Of a DNA stretch of 64,000 bases, positions 11,308-22,640 are shown piece after piece. Origin of the DNA: Akebia trifoliata (taxonomy: Eukaryota > Streptophyta > Magnoliopsida > Ranunculales > Lardizabalaceae). The translations under genes and the position numbers were made by a program. The notes below the pieces were generated by a model, which saw only the letters and a list, made by a program, of their open reading frames with translations, was not told the DNA's origin and did not search any database. The stretch is from the NCBI GenBank assembly GCA_017979445.1, contig CM030711.1, forward strand, positions 13,227,092 through 13,291,091, read 5' to 3'. The stretch's first letter is position 1. Every line of letters begins with the position of its first letter.

Positions 11308-12580
11308 TAATGCCACACATCCTTAGCTTATACATCGCTCATCTGGGATACCTTCATTGTCGGAGCAAATTTTTTGTATTGTGTGGCCTCAACTCACACG
11401 GTGAAAATTTTCCCTCCATAACCTCTATCTAATATTTAGAGATTTGAAGACCATTTGGGATTGCTCTTAGTTATTCATAGACTATAAACAACGGAGCGGA
11501 AACACAAAGGTTTCTCAAAATATAATTTTAATTTAATTAAACCCATTACGTTTTCAGCACCCATTTATCTCTAAACCAAATACAAAAACGTAAAACTAAT
11601 TAATCTTTTGAATTTAAGCCAAAAACATGAAAATTTTCAATGGAAAAGATTATAAAAAGAGGGAGATAGAACATTTAAGACTCCATTAAAATTTTTATAA
11701 AAGCTTAATTAATTTGGAAACATCAAATTTCAATGCTAATCCCTTATTTCATCACTATTTTGTTTCAATATGAATGCTGAATTAATTTTATATTTTCATT
11801 TGATTGAAAAAAAGTAAGATCTTTATAATTATTTTCTAATAAATCAAGAGTTCTTAACTAGTTGTAGAGCTGAAAGGTTAAAATAGAGCACAATTGAGAT
11901 GACAAAATTAAGTTCTTAAGATTTTACCTAATTAAATTTTTAATCTCAACAACAAGATGGAACTTTGAAGGAAATATAATGTGGGAGCCAATTTTATTAT
12001 TCCATAGAATTATTAAATAAGTCTAGGGATAAAGTTACCCTAAGATCCAAACCAAATCCAATTCCAATCCAACCCAACCCTGGAACAAGTTGAAGGTAGT
12101 CGACCCCCAAATCCCAAGGAAAGGAGGCTCGGCTCTAAGAAGTGGTCGAGTCCCCCCACATACCAAGGATAAGAGGCTCATCCCATTGTATTTCTTATTT
12201 TCTTTTCCTATTTCTCAATGTATTTATTCTTCTTATCTCTATCACACTCTAAGATGCATATTGTCATCTTCTTCTCCTCCTCACCATGAAATACACACAT
12301 CTTCATGCCTTGTGCATTTATCTCTCTTCTCCTTTACATAAGAACAAAATTCACACGAAGAGTGGCACATCCGGAATCAACTTGAGAAAGGGAGGGATAT
12401 CTTAAGGAGAAGCTACCAAAGTAGGAATCTCTAATGAAAGGACTCCATACGATCCAAAGAGTAGACCCAATGGAATCACGTGCATAACTTGACTTAGTCA
12501 AGTTGGAAAACTGAGTCATTTTTTAGTTGGAATAGTTATACAATTAAGACTACTGCTCATATAAATTACAAGTGCCATGA
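11308..12580. other. Noncoding spacer, no gene recognised
   Basis: AT-rich sequence directly flanking copia-2. Around 12060-12350 the base composition changes to C-rich and pyrimidine-rich, as in LTR leaders, but no LTR ends or domains can be assigned. Confidence 0.5.
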
Positions 12581-12583
12581 AAA

Positions 12584-12840
12584 CACTACGTGAAAACTAG
12601 AAAATTCTACAGAAAAAATTGACGTCCCAAGGCCCACGAATTTTAGAAAATTGAATTTTGACGGTCTAGGACCGTCGAAATTCTTGATGTTCCCAGACTT
12701 GACAGTTTAAAGTTGTTGAATTTCTCTCATCCTTCATTAATTTGACAGATTTGGCCCGTCGAAAAAAAAATTTGACAATGAAAAATTTGACCCCAATTTG
12801 ACCTCTTGGTCCGTCAAATTTGGGCTATTTTCACATTGTG
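12584..12840. mobile_element. Small non-autonomous CACTA-like element (257 bp)
   Basis: It begins CACTACGTGAAAA and ends TTTTCACATTGTG, which are inverted ends of CACTA (En/Spm) type. AAA flanks both sides (12581-12583 and 12841-12843), fitting the 3-bp duplication of this superfamily. The interior has repeated GACGG/CCGTC subterminal motifs (for example GACGGTCTAGGACCGTC). A diverged copy in opposite orientation is at 42445-42714. Confidence 0.75.
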
Positions 12841-12843
12841 AAA

Positions 12844-14707
12844 GTGAGTCTTTACAACCATTAACTCAAGGCATCATGTATTAGTGGAGGAGTACTTATG
12901 AAGTAAGTTTAATTCCCTACTTTAAATGTCGTAGGATCAACTCTACAGAAAGGGAGAATCACTTCCATTCAAGGAACCAAGACAAGATGCCTAAGATATA
13001 TAACCTCTTACTTTTTTCTTCTCTTTGCTCTGTAATTTTAAAGTACTAACTTGATCGTCAAATATCTTATTTGTGACATCACACATGTATCTTTTCAGGT
13101 GAAGTTGAAAAAGATGATGATTAAAGTTACAAAGGTATATCGGAGAAGATGACCATACGACAACATTTATTGAGACTTAAATCGTAAGGAGTGTGCAATC
13201 CAAAAAGTGACCCATATGTAAGACACTAGAATTTTGAGTGGAAAGACTAGACGATTTCCAAAAATTGTTAAGATGAGGTTAAAGAAGATGGATTGATAAT
13301 GAGATAAAATGATTAAAAATGATTTATAATAGATATTGAATGTGATGGAGATGACAAGAGGAAAAAAAAAAGAGGATTTTTACTAGAGATAAATCACAAG
13401 GGTTTTAAGGGTTTAAGCCAAAGTCAGGAATAATATAATCAATTTGAAAACCTAGGAGTATCTCAAATATTTACCAAAACATGGAGAAGTGTATCTAAAT
13501 TATCGATATTAGAATTACATCACTATAAAATTAGAGGATTGTAAGGATTCTAGAGAAAAATGGGTGCTTAAAGCATTATTTAAATCACGTGAAAATTCTA
13601 TAATTGTGGGATTACATGAAAAATGGGTCCCTAGAAAGTAAACAATCCCTACCAGGAAACAAGGTTGACTTGGATGACTTATCTCAAATCAAGCACTTTT
13701 GACATGTATTTTAATATCATTCTAGGTCAAGGAAAAAAATAATATTTCATATGAAACACAAAAAATTAATCCGTCAATCCATGGCTACTAATCATCAAAT
13801 TCATAGATAAAATGACTAAAGATAAGTTAGAAATTTTGGTTGAGAAATAATAAAGGAAATATAATTTCGGCTTTCTAAAAAATAATTAAAATAATCTATC
13901 AATCTAAGAACCTAAATAAATAAATAAAAGCTTACACATTTCTTCCAATTAACTTTAAACCAATTTGAAAAGAGGTTGCAACATCAATAAGCATACTCCA
14001 CTTGTTCCGGAGTCGGACACTTTCACGCTAATCACTCAAGATTATTTCAAGGGGCTTCTTCATCTTAACATCAGCTAAACTTTTCAAACAATAATTCTCA
14101 TATTCATCAAATTTTAATTTTCTCATGGTCAAGAATTAAAGATCTAATACTTTCGACCCTTATTCATTTTAAGCTTGGGCACATTATCTTTGATTTCATA
14201 TTTATCACTAAATTTTTTGCAAGGAATGTACGAAGAAATTGCATATTAAACAAATGAAAATTGAGGCACCAATACCCTATGCAAAGCTGCAAGATTACCA
14301 TAGGTTTAACATTCCAACGTCTTTGAGTTGTGTAACACTCACCATGAGATGATGTCTACCTTTTGCATGGAATCTTTCAATTTGTTCAACCCATTCTGTG
14401 GCTACGAAGCTTTTATTTGTTGTGGTAGTTAGGATAGTCCTCCACGTCATATTGCATTAGAATGACTATGCAATTGTGCTAAAAACAACTGTCCAAAATT
14501 GGTCATTATTTTTTAAGGCTTTTAGCTGTCATTATTTCCTTAACGACAATAGATTTTAGTTGAACTTTTGTTTGATATTGTGACACATAGACATTGTCAT
14601 GGTTTCTAATAAATCTGAACCGACGTAACAATTTTATTTGTGTGATGTAGGATCAACTCTCAAATCCGTGGCCACTATATGTAAATAACCCTAGCTAGCA
14701 ACCGCAA
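12844..14707. other. Noncoding spacer, no gene recognised
   Basis: AT-rich sequence without convincing ORFs, splice patterns or repeat ends. It runs up to the copia-3 5' LTR. Confidence 0.5.
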
Positions 14708-14928
14708 TATAGAAGATTTAAAGTTACAGGTGTATGTTTATCTGATAGAGTAGTTCAAACTGCATTTAATTTTTTGAATGTAATTCTGTTTAGTCTTCCT
14801 TAAAACTAGGCCATCTTGACTCTTCTTGAGATATAGGAGTTAGTTGTTATTTTTTTATATTCATTGTATTATTTAAACAATTCATTCTAATGAAAGAGCA
14901 TTCAGTTCCTCAAATATTGATTCCTTTA
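14708..14928 (+). mobile_element. copia-3 5' LTR (221 bp)
   Basis: Starts TATAGAAGAT and ends TTCCTTTA immediately before the primer site. The family seems to begin TA rather than TG, because the 3' LTR has the same start. Confidence 0.85.
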
Positions 14929-14940
14929 TGGTATTAGAGT
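14929..14940 (+). other. copia-3 primer binding site (tRNA-Met, one mismatch)
   Basis: TGGTATTAGAGT differs from the usual TGGTATCAGAGC by C-to-T transitions, consistent with old methylated-cytosine decay. Confidence 0.8.
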
Positions 14941-14998
14941 AAGTCCTCTTTCTCTCCTATTAATTTTTTTTTCTCTCTTTTCCTCTTCACATATAGTG

Positions 14999-15950
14999 AT
15001 GACTACACCAGACGGCACACCCACTCTCCCCAACACCAATGAATTTCAACTACTCACAATCAACACAGCTGCTCAAGCTCTTCTCAAACTTACCTCTTCC
15101 AACTATCTATCATGAAAAATCCAATTTGAAACTCTTCATTGGTTATGATCTTCTTGGGTACATTGATGGATCCAAACCATGTTCACCCAAAACTCTAACT
15201 ACAAACAATATTGCCCCACCAAATCTTGTCTACAACCTCTGGGTTCACCAAGATCAATTGATCCTCAATGCTCTCATCGGTTCTCTATTACCCACAATTA
15301 TTTCATTTATTGCTCGTGCCAATACCTCTCGTGAAACATGGACTGTTCTAGCAAATAAATATGCCAAACCATCTCGTGGTGGCATCAAACAAGCCAAGAA
15401 CCTTCTCAAAAACTCCACCAAATGTACTATGACTGTCACTGATTTTCTTCACTCTGTCAAAGCCCGTGCAGATGAACTGGCTATACTAGGCACCCCAATG
15501 GAAGAAGAAAACCTTATAGATAAGATCTTGGATGGACTAGGTGATGACTACAAAGAGCTTGTTCATGTTGTTCAAGCTCGTGACACCTCCATAACCTTCG
15601 ATGAACTCTATGAGAAACTCTTATCCTTTGAAGTCTCTCTCTCAACCAACTCAAAATTTGAAGTACATCTTCCAATCACTGCTAATCCTACAAACATGAC
15701 AAATACCATCAACACCAATTGGTGGCCACACAAGACCTACAACAACCGGCGTCCCAATCACTCCTCCCCTGCAGGTAACACGGGCTGGCGCCCACATCCA
15801 ACCAACTCTGGTCGCTCACCTATGGTCACCAATTTAGGTGCTCCAACTCGCACCAATCGACCTCCACCCCATTCATATTAAGGATTTTGCCAAATCTGTG
15901 GCATTCAAGGTCACACAGCCAAGCGCTGCCATCCTTTCAACTTGTACCTA
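14999..15950 (+). pseudogene. copia-3 gag (nonsense and frameshift)
   Basis: Gag of an RE1-like copia element. The ATG at 14999 (MTTPDGTPTLPN) opens the correct frame, which reaches SSNYLS and then meets TGA at about 15112 where Trp is expected. A one-base loss about 25 nt later moves the frame so that FIGYDLLGYIDGS and the rest of the capsid (to 15881) read on. A TAA at 15879-15881 precedes a zinc knuckle CQICGIQGHTAKRC (15888-15929) in the same frame. The TGG-to-TGA and CAA-to-TAA changes are both C-to-T type on one strand. Confidence 0.85.
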
Positions 15951-15989
15951 TCCAACCATCTACTACAAGTGCTACATCACCAACTAACT

Positions 15990-18900
15990 TAGCTACACCA
16001 TGGCAGCCACGGGCTCACTATGCTACAAATGCTACCACCAATAGTCCATCATGGCTGCTAGACAGTGTTACCTCTCATCATGTTATTACAGACTTAAGCA
16101 ACCTGTCTCTTCATGCACCATACACTGGCTCAGATGATGTTATGATTGGCGATGGTACAGGTCTATCCATATCTCATACTGGTTTTGCTTCTGTTCCAAC
16201 ATCAACCACCACTTTTACCTTGAATGATGTTCTTTGTGTACCAACTATGAAAAAGAACTTAATTTCTATTTCTCAATTTTGTAATACTAATAATGCCTCT
16301 GTTAAATTTTTACCCTCTTCTTTTCATGTGAAGGATTTTCGTACGGGGGCAATTCTTTTGAAGGGCAACACTAAGGATGGAGTGTATGAGTGGCCAACTG
16401 CACAACCTGAATCTTCTCCAATTCTAGCCTTCTCTCACGTTAAAACTACATCATCAAATTAGCATCATCGTTATTGTTTCCCATTTTAAAACACATTATT
16501 TCCAGGTATTAATTAGATTTCTCTTCACCTTTTCCAAAAGAATTCTCATGTAATGCTTGTCATAGTAATAAAATTCATAAGCTACCTTTCTCCATTTCGT
16601 CTCTTAACTCAACACAACCTCTCGAAATAATTTTTTTTTATGTGTGGACTTCTCCTATTGTATCGCAAGATGGTTTCAAATATTATGTCATTTTCGTTGA
16701 TCATTTCACAAAATACATATGGTTTTACCCCCTCAAAAGAAAATCTGAAGTTCAAAAAGTCTTCAAACGTTACAAAGTCATTGTGGAAAATTATTTCTCT
16801 CACAAAATTATCAGTCTCTATTCTGATAATAGGGGTGAATATATGGGACTCAAAGATTATCTTTCTCTCCATGACATCTCCCACTCCACCACTCCACCAC
16901 ATACACCTGAACACAATGGCTACTCTGAAAGAAAACACTACCATATTGTTGAAACTGGCCTTACCTTACTTTCTCATGCTTCTCTTCCAACCACCTTCTG
17001 GCCTCATGCCATTGCTACTGTTGTCTACCTAATTAATAGACTACCAACCAATACACTAAATTTGTCCTCTCTTTATGAATTAATTTTCCACTAAAGTCCC
17101 AATTACTCTAAACTAAAAGTTTTCGAATGTTTGTGTTACCCTTGGCTTCGCCCATATACCTCTCACAAACTCAATCCACGATCTAAACCGTGTGTGTTTC
17201 TTAGGTACAATTTATCTCAAAGTGTTTATCTCTGCTTTGAACCATCTACCTCAAAAATCTATGTTTCTCGTCATGTTCAATTTGTTGAATCAGTTTTTCC
17301 ATGCACCTCACTGCACAACAGTTTCCCACGTCCCACTTCAACTACCATAACCACTTGGATTCCTCTTGTCCTCACTGTTTCTATTCCCACATCATCCCAT
17401 CGGATAGCCAACACTCCATCTGTAGCAAGCACTCAAGAATTGCTTCTTCAAGGCCACTCCACAAGCAATTGAACCATCACCACAGCAAGCTGCACCTAAA
17501 TGTCAACCACCTCCTGATCCTTCCCATCAACCCCCCAAACCACACATCACAATCCCACCTCCCACCCAACATCTCATGACTACCCGAGCCAAGAACAACA
17601 TCACCAAACCAATTCAGAAACTCAACCTTCATACCCACAAAACTACTTCCCAAAGTACTGCACCTACATCCATTTCACTAGCTCTCCAAGACCATATTTG
17701 GCGTCAAGCTATGTCCGAGGAGTATGATGCACTTGTTCAAAGCTTGCCTTGTAACCCAAGGCTTTCATCAAAGACCGAGTATGGACTACATGAAACCTTT
17801 AGTCCAATTGTTAAGCCTACCACAGTGAGACTTGTGCTTAGTATTACAATAAGTAATGGCTGGTCTCTCCGCCAATTGGATGTCAACAATGCATTTCTCC
17901 AAGGTAGGCTCTCTAAACATGTCTTTATGGCTCAACCACCAGGTTTTGTGGACTCTGATCATTCCTCACATATCTGTAAACTCCATAAAGCCATCTATGG
18001 TTTCAAGCAAGCTCATCGGGCTTGGTACCACGAATTGCGTCAGTTTCTATTAGAGTGTGAATTCAAGAATTCACACTCAGATACCTCTCTCTTTGTTCTT
18101 CACAGCAGCCATCATATCTTATATCTTCTTGTGTATGTTGATGAAATTATCTTAACTGGTAACAATGATGCTCTTGTTTCACAATTTGTTGAATGTCTTT
18201 CTCTCCATTTCTCTCTTAAAGATCTTGGTTCACATTCTTATTTTCTTGGAGTTGAAGTTGTCCCACATCGTCTTGGCATCTTGCTCTCACAAAGAAGATA
18301 CATTCAAGACTTACTTAAACCAACCAATATGGAAAATGAAAAACTTGTTCTTACTCCCTTACCAACTAATTCAACAACAATCTCCTTAAACTTGGGCACA
18401 CCTCTCTCAAATCCCCCTCCATATCATGCAATAGTTGGTAGCCTGCAATACCTCTCTTTAACTCAACCAGACATCTCTTTTACAGTCAATAGAATGGTCC
18501 AATTTATGCACAAGCCAACCAACAAGCATTGGGTTCTTGTTAAGCGTATTTTACGCTATTTGTGTGGGACACTAGACAAGGGGCTTCTTCTCTATCGTGA
18601 TTCCCCTTTAACCCTTCATGGTTATTCTGATTCTCTTAATGCTTTCTAAGATGCATATTGGGCTGGTAATAAAGACTATTATTCTTCAACAAGTACCTAT
18701 CTGGTTTACCTTGGGCGAAACCTTGTATCTTGGAGCTCGAAGAAGCAACAAGCTATTGCTCGCTCCTCCACAAAAGTAGAGTATTGCTCTATTGCTGCCA
18801 CCATTACTGAACTTCGTTGGGTTTGTTCTCTCCTTTCATAACTTAATATTTGCTTAACGAATTCTCCAGTTATCTATTGTGATAATATTAGTGCCAATCC

Positions 18901-19096
18901 TGTCTTCCATTCTCTCATGAAACATGTCGTTGTTGATTATCATTTTATTAGAGATCCAGTCCAATCTGGTTTACTTCGAGTGGCTCATGTTTCTTCTGAT
19001 GACCAACTTGCTGATCTTCTCACTAAGTCATTGCCTACTTCTCAGTACTTGCTGTTACTAGACAAGATTGGCCTCTCTAATCGTGGCCTATCTTAA
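15990..19096 (+). pseudogene. copia-3 pol (protease, integrase, RT, RNase H; catalytic residues lost)
   Basis: Pol of the same element. Protease has WLLDSVTSHHV (about 16050), where the family has D-S/T-G, so the catalytic Gly is Val. The GAG-pre-integrase region after 16462 is scrambled. The integrase core (about 16640-17094) keeps SDNRGEY and GYSERKHYHIVE, but the first Asp (DVW) reads YVW. A stop follows at 17094, with the chromodomain-less tail to 17472. Reverse transcriptase (17576-18649) lacks roughly 40 residues between MSEEYDALVQ and SLPCNPRL, and its active site reads YVDE instead of YVDD (about 18135-18146). RNase H continues to 19096 with a stop after SDSLNAF and keeps ARSSTKVEY and DLLTKSLP. 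It is dead as an enzyme source. Confidence 0.9.
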
Positions 19097-19103
19097 GGGG
19101 GCA

Positions 19104-19323
19104 TATAGAAGATGTAAAGTTACAGGTGTATGTTTATCTGATAGAGCAGTTCAAACTGCATTTGATTTTTTGAATGTAATTCTGTTAGTCTTCCTTAAAA
19201 CTAGGCCAACTTGACTCTTCCTGAGATGTAGGAGTTAGTTGTTATTTTGTTATATTCATTATATTATTTAAACAATTCATTCTAATGAAAGAGCATTCAG
19301 TTCCTCGAATATTGATTCCTTCA
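19104..19323 (+). mobile_element. copia-3 3' LTR (220 bp)
   Basis: Direct copy of 14708-14928, preceded by the polypurine tract TTAAGGGGGCA (19093-19103). Confidence 0.9.
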
Positions 19324-20057
19324 TTTGCCCTTATAACCATCCTCTCACTCACACACACACACACACACACACTCTCTCTCTCTCTCTCGTCTAGATGTAA
19401 AGAAGCAACTCAAACCACCAAAACTCTAATTCTTCCTCTATCGATCTCCCATCAAAATCGAATTCAAGAAAAAAAGAGGGATCATAATCGATATGAGCAA
19501 TCCAAGAGCAATTTTTCACCCCCATATAATCTCCTCTTCACTCATCTATTGTTGTAGAGACCGATCTCAATTACAATTTTCTTTTCGAAACCTTTATTAT
19601 GGATCATATAAAAAAAATTTTCCCTCTATCTCATCTCCTTGGTTCAATCACCTGATTTTTGGAAGATTAATATGTTCTACAGTGTGAATGTAAGAGGAAA
19701 ACTTGTTAGGGCATCGAAATGGACAGATGAGAAATCTTCGAACGAAACGCTTCGTAAAAACTCACCTTAAAACTTTCAAATTTTTTGATTGAGAATGAGG
19801 TTATGGTTCTTCTCCTTTTATTGGCTTATTTTAGCGTCTAATCGGATTTTTTGATTGAGAATCACTTTTTTCCTCCTACATAACGTATTGGAAAACCCCA
19901 AAATCTTATTTAAGGTTTTACTGATTTCATTCGTCTCTCTCTCTCTCTCTCTTGTATTTGTTTTGTGTTCAAGTGATTGAAGATTTAGAAACCTTCGATA
20001 AATGTTTCTCCGTTTATCTGTTTATCAAAACTTTTAAGGGAAATTTCTACATATTAT
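19324..20057. other. Spacer with microsatellites between copia-3 and copia-4
   Basis: Contains (CA)n(CT)n at about 19347-19388 and (CT)n at about 19933-19952. The stretch 19390-19690 resembles an untranslated leader in composition, but no ORF is supported. The last five bases (ATTAT, 20053-20057) are the copia-4 target duplication. Confidence 0.6.
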
Positions 20058-20389
20058 TGATGAAAATATCATCACGTGGCCATGTTATTATTAAGAATTT
20101 TTTATTCAATTTTCTTTATTGTTGCAAGACTTGGCTTATATTTATTAACCGATTCTATAGGATTTTGTTAGTGGTTTTTTGTATGTGTCAAGATTTGTTG
20201 CGGTCATTAGCATGATCTTTAGTTTGACTTGGTCCATAGGAGGCTACGTGTTTACTTTTTGGTTTCACATGCTCAGATGAGTGCCTAGTTTAGTGGTAGA
20301 ACGTTGAGTTGTAATGCCTATATATAGGCTGCTTAGTTAATGAAATGATGTGATAAGAGAATTCAGCATTTCCTCTCTCATCTTTTAAT

Positions 20390-20649
20390 TAGGAGTACAA
20401 CTTAATTCGGTTCAAACCGAGAACCGAACCAAACCATGAGATTTGGATTGGTTTGGTTCAGTTTAAACTGAATTCGGTTCAGTTTCGAATTTAAAAAATA
20501 AAGAACCGATGAATTTAGTTCGATTCTTGGTTTAGGAAATATAAAAAACCGAACCAAACCGAAAATCGAATTAATTAATTTAAAATAAAATATTAAATAT
20601 ATATTTGATTTTTAATTTTTTATAAAACCTCATCATTTTCTCTCATCTC

Positions 20650-20685
<36 letters not shown>

Positions 20686-21093
20686 TCTACGATCCGCCGC
20701 CAGCGGCTGCCACCGGCTCATGTCTCTCTCTCTCTTTGCGATCTGCTGTGAGCGGATGCCATCGGTTGCTAGTGCCACCGGCTTATCTATCTCTCATTTC
20801 TATGACCTGCTACCAACTCCTACCACTGCTCTTCTCTCTCTCTCTGCGACTGCATCTTGGTCTATGACCTGAGGCTGTAACTTGCGACTATGACCTTTGG
20901 CTACGACCTGCGACAGGTTCGTCCCCTCTCTCTCTCTCTTTGCGGTTGCGATTTATGACCAAATCATAAATCTCATGGAACCATCGAATTAAGGTCAATT
21001 TGGGTTGGTTCGGTTTTAGTTCTTATATAGTGGAACTAATGTTGGTCGATTTGGTTCTGATTTAGCTCTAAACCGAATCAAGTTGCACCCCTA
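20390..21093. mobile_element. Non-autonomous hAT-like element (704 bp)
   Basis: The ends are inverted repeats: TAGGAGTACAACTTAATTCGG on the left, and TAGGGGTGCAACTTGATTCGG when the right end is read inward. An 8-bp duplication, CTTTTAAT, flanks it (20382-20389 and 21094-21101), as in hAT elements. Subterminal regions are full of GGTTCGGTTT/AAACCGAACC motifs. The centre holds (CT)n tracts. No transposase ORF. Confidence 0.9.
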
Positions 21094-21118
21094 CTTTTAA
21101 TAGTTCTTTCCTCTACTT

Positions 21119-21167
<49 letters not shown>
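21119..21167. repeat. (AC)n(AT)n microsatellite
   Basis: Simple repeat inside the copia-4 5' LTR, absent at this length from the 3' LTR. Confidence 0.9.
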
Positions 21168-21169
<2 letters not shown>

Positions 21170-21184
21170 CTTTTTTTTTATCAA

Positions 21185-21197
21185 TGGTATCAGAGGC
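21185..21197 (+). other. copia-4 primer binding site (tRNA-Met)
   Basis: TGGTATCAGAGGC, one base after the 5' LTR. Confidence 0.9.
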
Positions 21198-21697
21198 TTA
21201 AAATTGTGGGTTTTGCAAATCAGAGAAAGAAGAGGATTGCCTAATTCCACCATTTCTAGAAGTAACAGAGAACTTTTCAAAAACAGATCTTTCTACTCGC
21301 TCTTTTACCTCCAAAGTAGCTTTCCCAACCATTGCTCTTTCAACAGCGTACTCCCAAGCCTCTACAGTTGCTCTCTCTACTGCAGTACGCTCTGTCCTAA
21401 GTCTGCCTTCTCTAATTTTCTCTGGCCTCTGTCATTGTTCTCTATCGAGCTCCAGCCGTAGTTCTCTCTAAAGTAGCCCTTTCTACCTTTTCACAGGCTT
21501 CAGTAAATACCCTTTCATGAGTTTCACGAGTCATCCTTTCAAAAGCCATCCTATCTTTTTCTCTTTTCTTTTTCTTTTTTAGAGCTTGAGAGTGACAACT
21601 GGTAGCAGTGAACGAAGAACAACTACTTTGCACTTTTTTAGCAGTAGCAATGAACAAAGAGCAGGCACTTTATTCTTTTTTGCAATAACAGTAAACG

Positions 21698-22640
21698 ATG
21701 GCGTTAGAAAACTTTGTGCAACCTGCAATTCCACGTTTTGATGGCCATTATGACCATTGGAGCATCTTGATGGAGAACTTCTTGAGGTTTAAAGAGTATT
21801 GACAGATTGTTGAGAATGGAGTAGCAAAACCAGTACCAAGCATAGTCTTAACAAACCAGTAGAAAACTGAACTTGATGGACAACGATTGAAGGATCTCAA
21901 AGCAAAGAATTATCTTTTCCAAGCTATTGATCGTTCAATCTTGGAAACCATTCTTTGCAAGGACACCTCCAAACATATTTGGGATTTCATGAAGAAGAAG
22001 TACCAAGGAATAACAAGAGAAAAGAGGTAGCAGCTCCAAGCACTCCATACAGAGTTTGAAATACTCCGAACAAAAAAATCGCTTTCTGATTTTTTTCTCA
22101 AGAACAATGACAATTATCAACAAAATGTGGATTCATGGCGAGAAGATGGAGGATGTAACAGTAATCGAGAAAATACTTCAATCTATGACACCAAAGTTCA
22201 ATTATATGGTATGTTCAATCGAAGAGTCAAAGGACCTTGATCAGCTCTCAATTGATAAACAACAAGGTTCATTACTAGTTCATGAGCACAAGTTGATCCA
22301 ACAGGACAATGAGGAGCAAGCTCTGAAAGCTTTAACTAACAACAATGCTATGATACATAATCAATAAGCAGATTGAGGAAGAGGAAAAGGAAGTCGAGGC
22401 AACAGAGATGTAGGTAGCGAAAGAGAAGGACAAGGTAATAGAGGCAGAGGTAGAGCAAACAATGATCGAGGAAACCAATACTAAAATAATCAATTTCAAG
22501 GAAGAGGAAGAGGACGTGGAAGCCACCACACGACTACTTATAGACCAAGATCAACGAACAAGTCCAGTGTGGAATGTTATTATATATGTCATCGGTATGC
22601 CCACTACAAATTTGAATGTCGAATTAATCTGAGTAGACAA
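21698..22640 (+). pseudogene. copia-4 gag (stops and frameshift)
   Basis: ATG at 21698 (MALENFVQPAIPRFDG). The capsid frame has TGA where Trp is expected after FLRFKEY, a TAG after VLTNQ and another TAG before QLQALHTEFE. It then shifts frame near 22070 and continues as MWIHGEKMEDVTVIEKIL. A TAA at about 22365 and a basic G/R-rich linker follow. A degenerate zinc knuckle CYYICHRYAHYKFEC lies at 22575-22619. Several of the stops replace Trp or Gln codons. Confidence 0.85.

Larger units (their letters stand above)
14708..19323 (+). mobile_element. copia-3: RE1/Ale-type Ty1/copia element, decayed
   Basis: Two direct LTRs of about 220 bp (14708-14928 and 19104-19323) flank a primer site, gag and pol in the usual order. 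By eye the LTRs differ at about 10 of 220 positions plus one 1-bp indel, so the insertion is not recent. I could not find a matching 5-bp target duplication. Confidence 0.9.
20058..21183 (+). mobile_element. copia-4 5' LTR (interrupted)
   Basis: Matches 25804-26183 up to CTCATCTTTTAAT, then carries the hAT-like element, then resumes at AGTTCTTTCCTCTACTTACAC. The tail has (AC)n(AT)n at 21119-21167 where the 3' LTR has only ACACATATATAAA. Confidence 0.95.
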
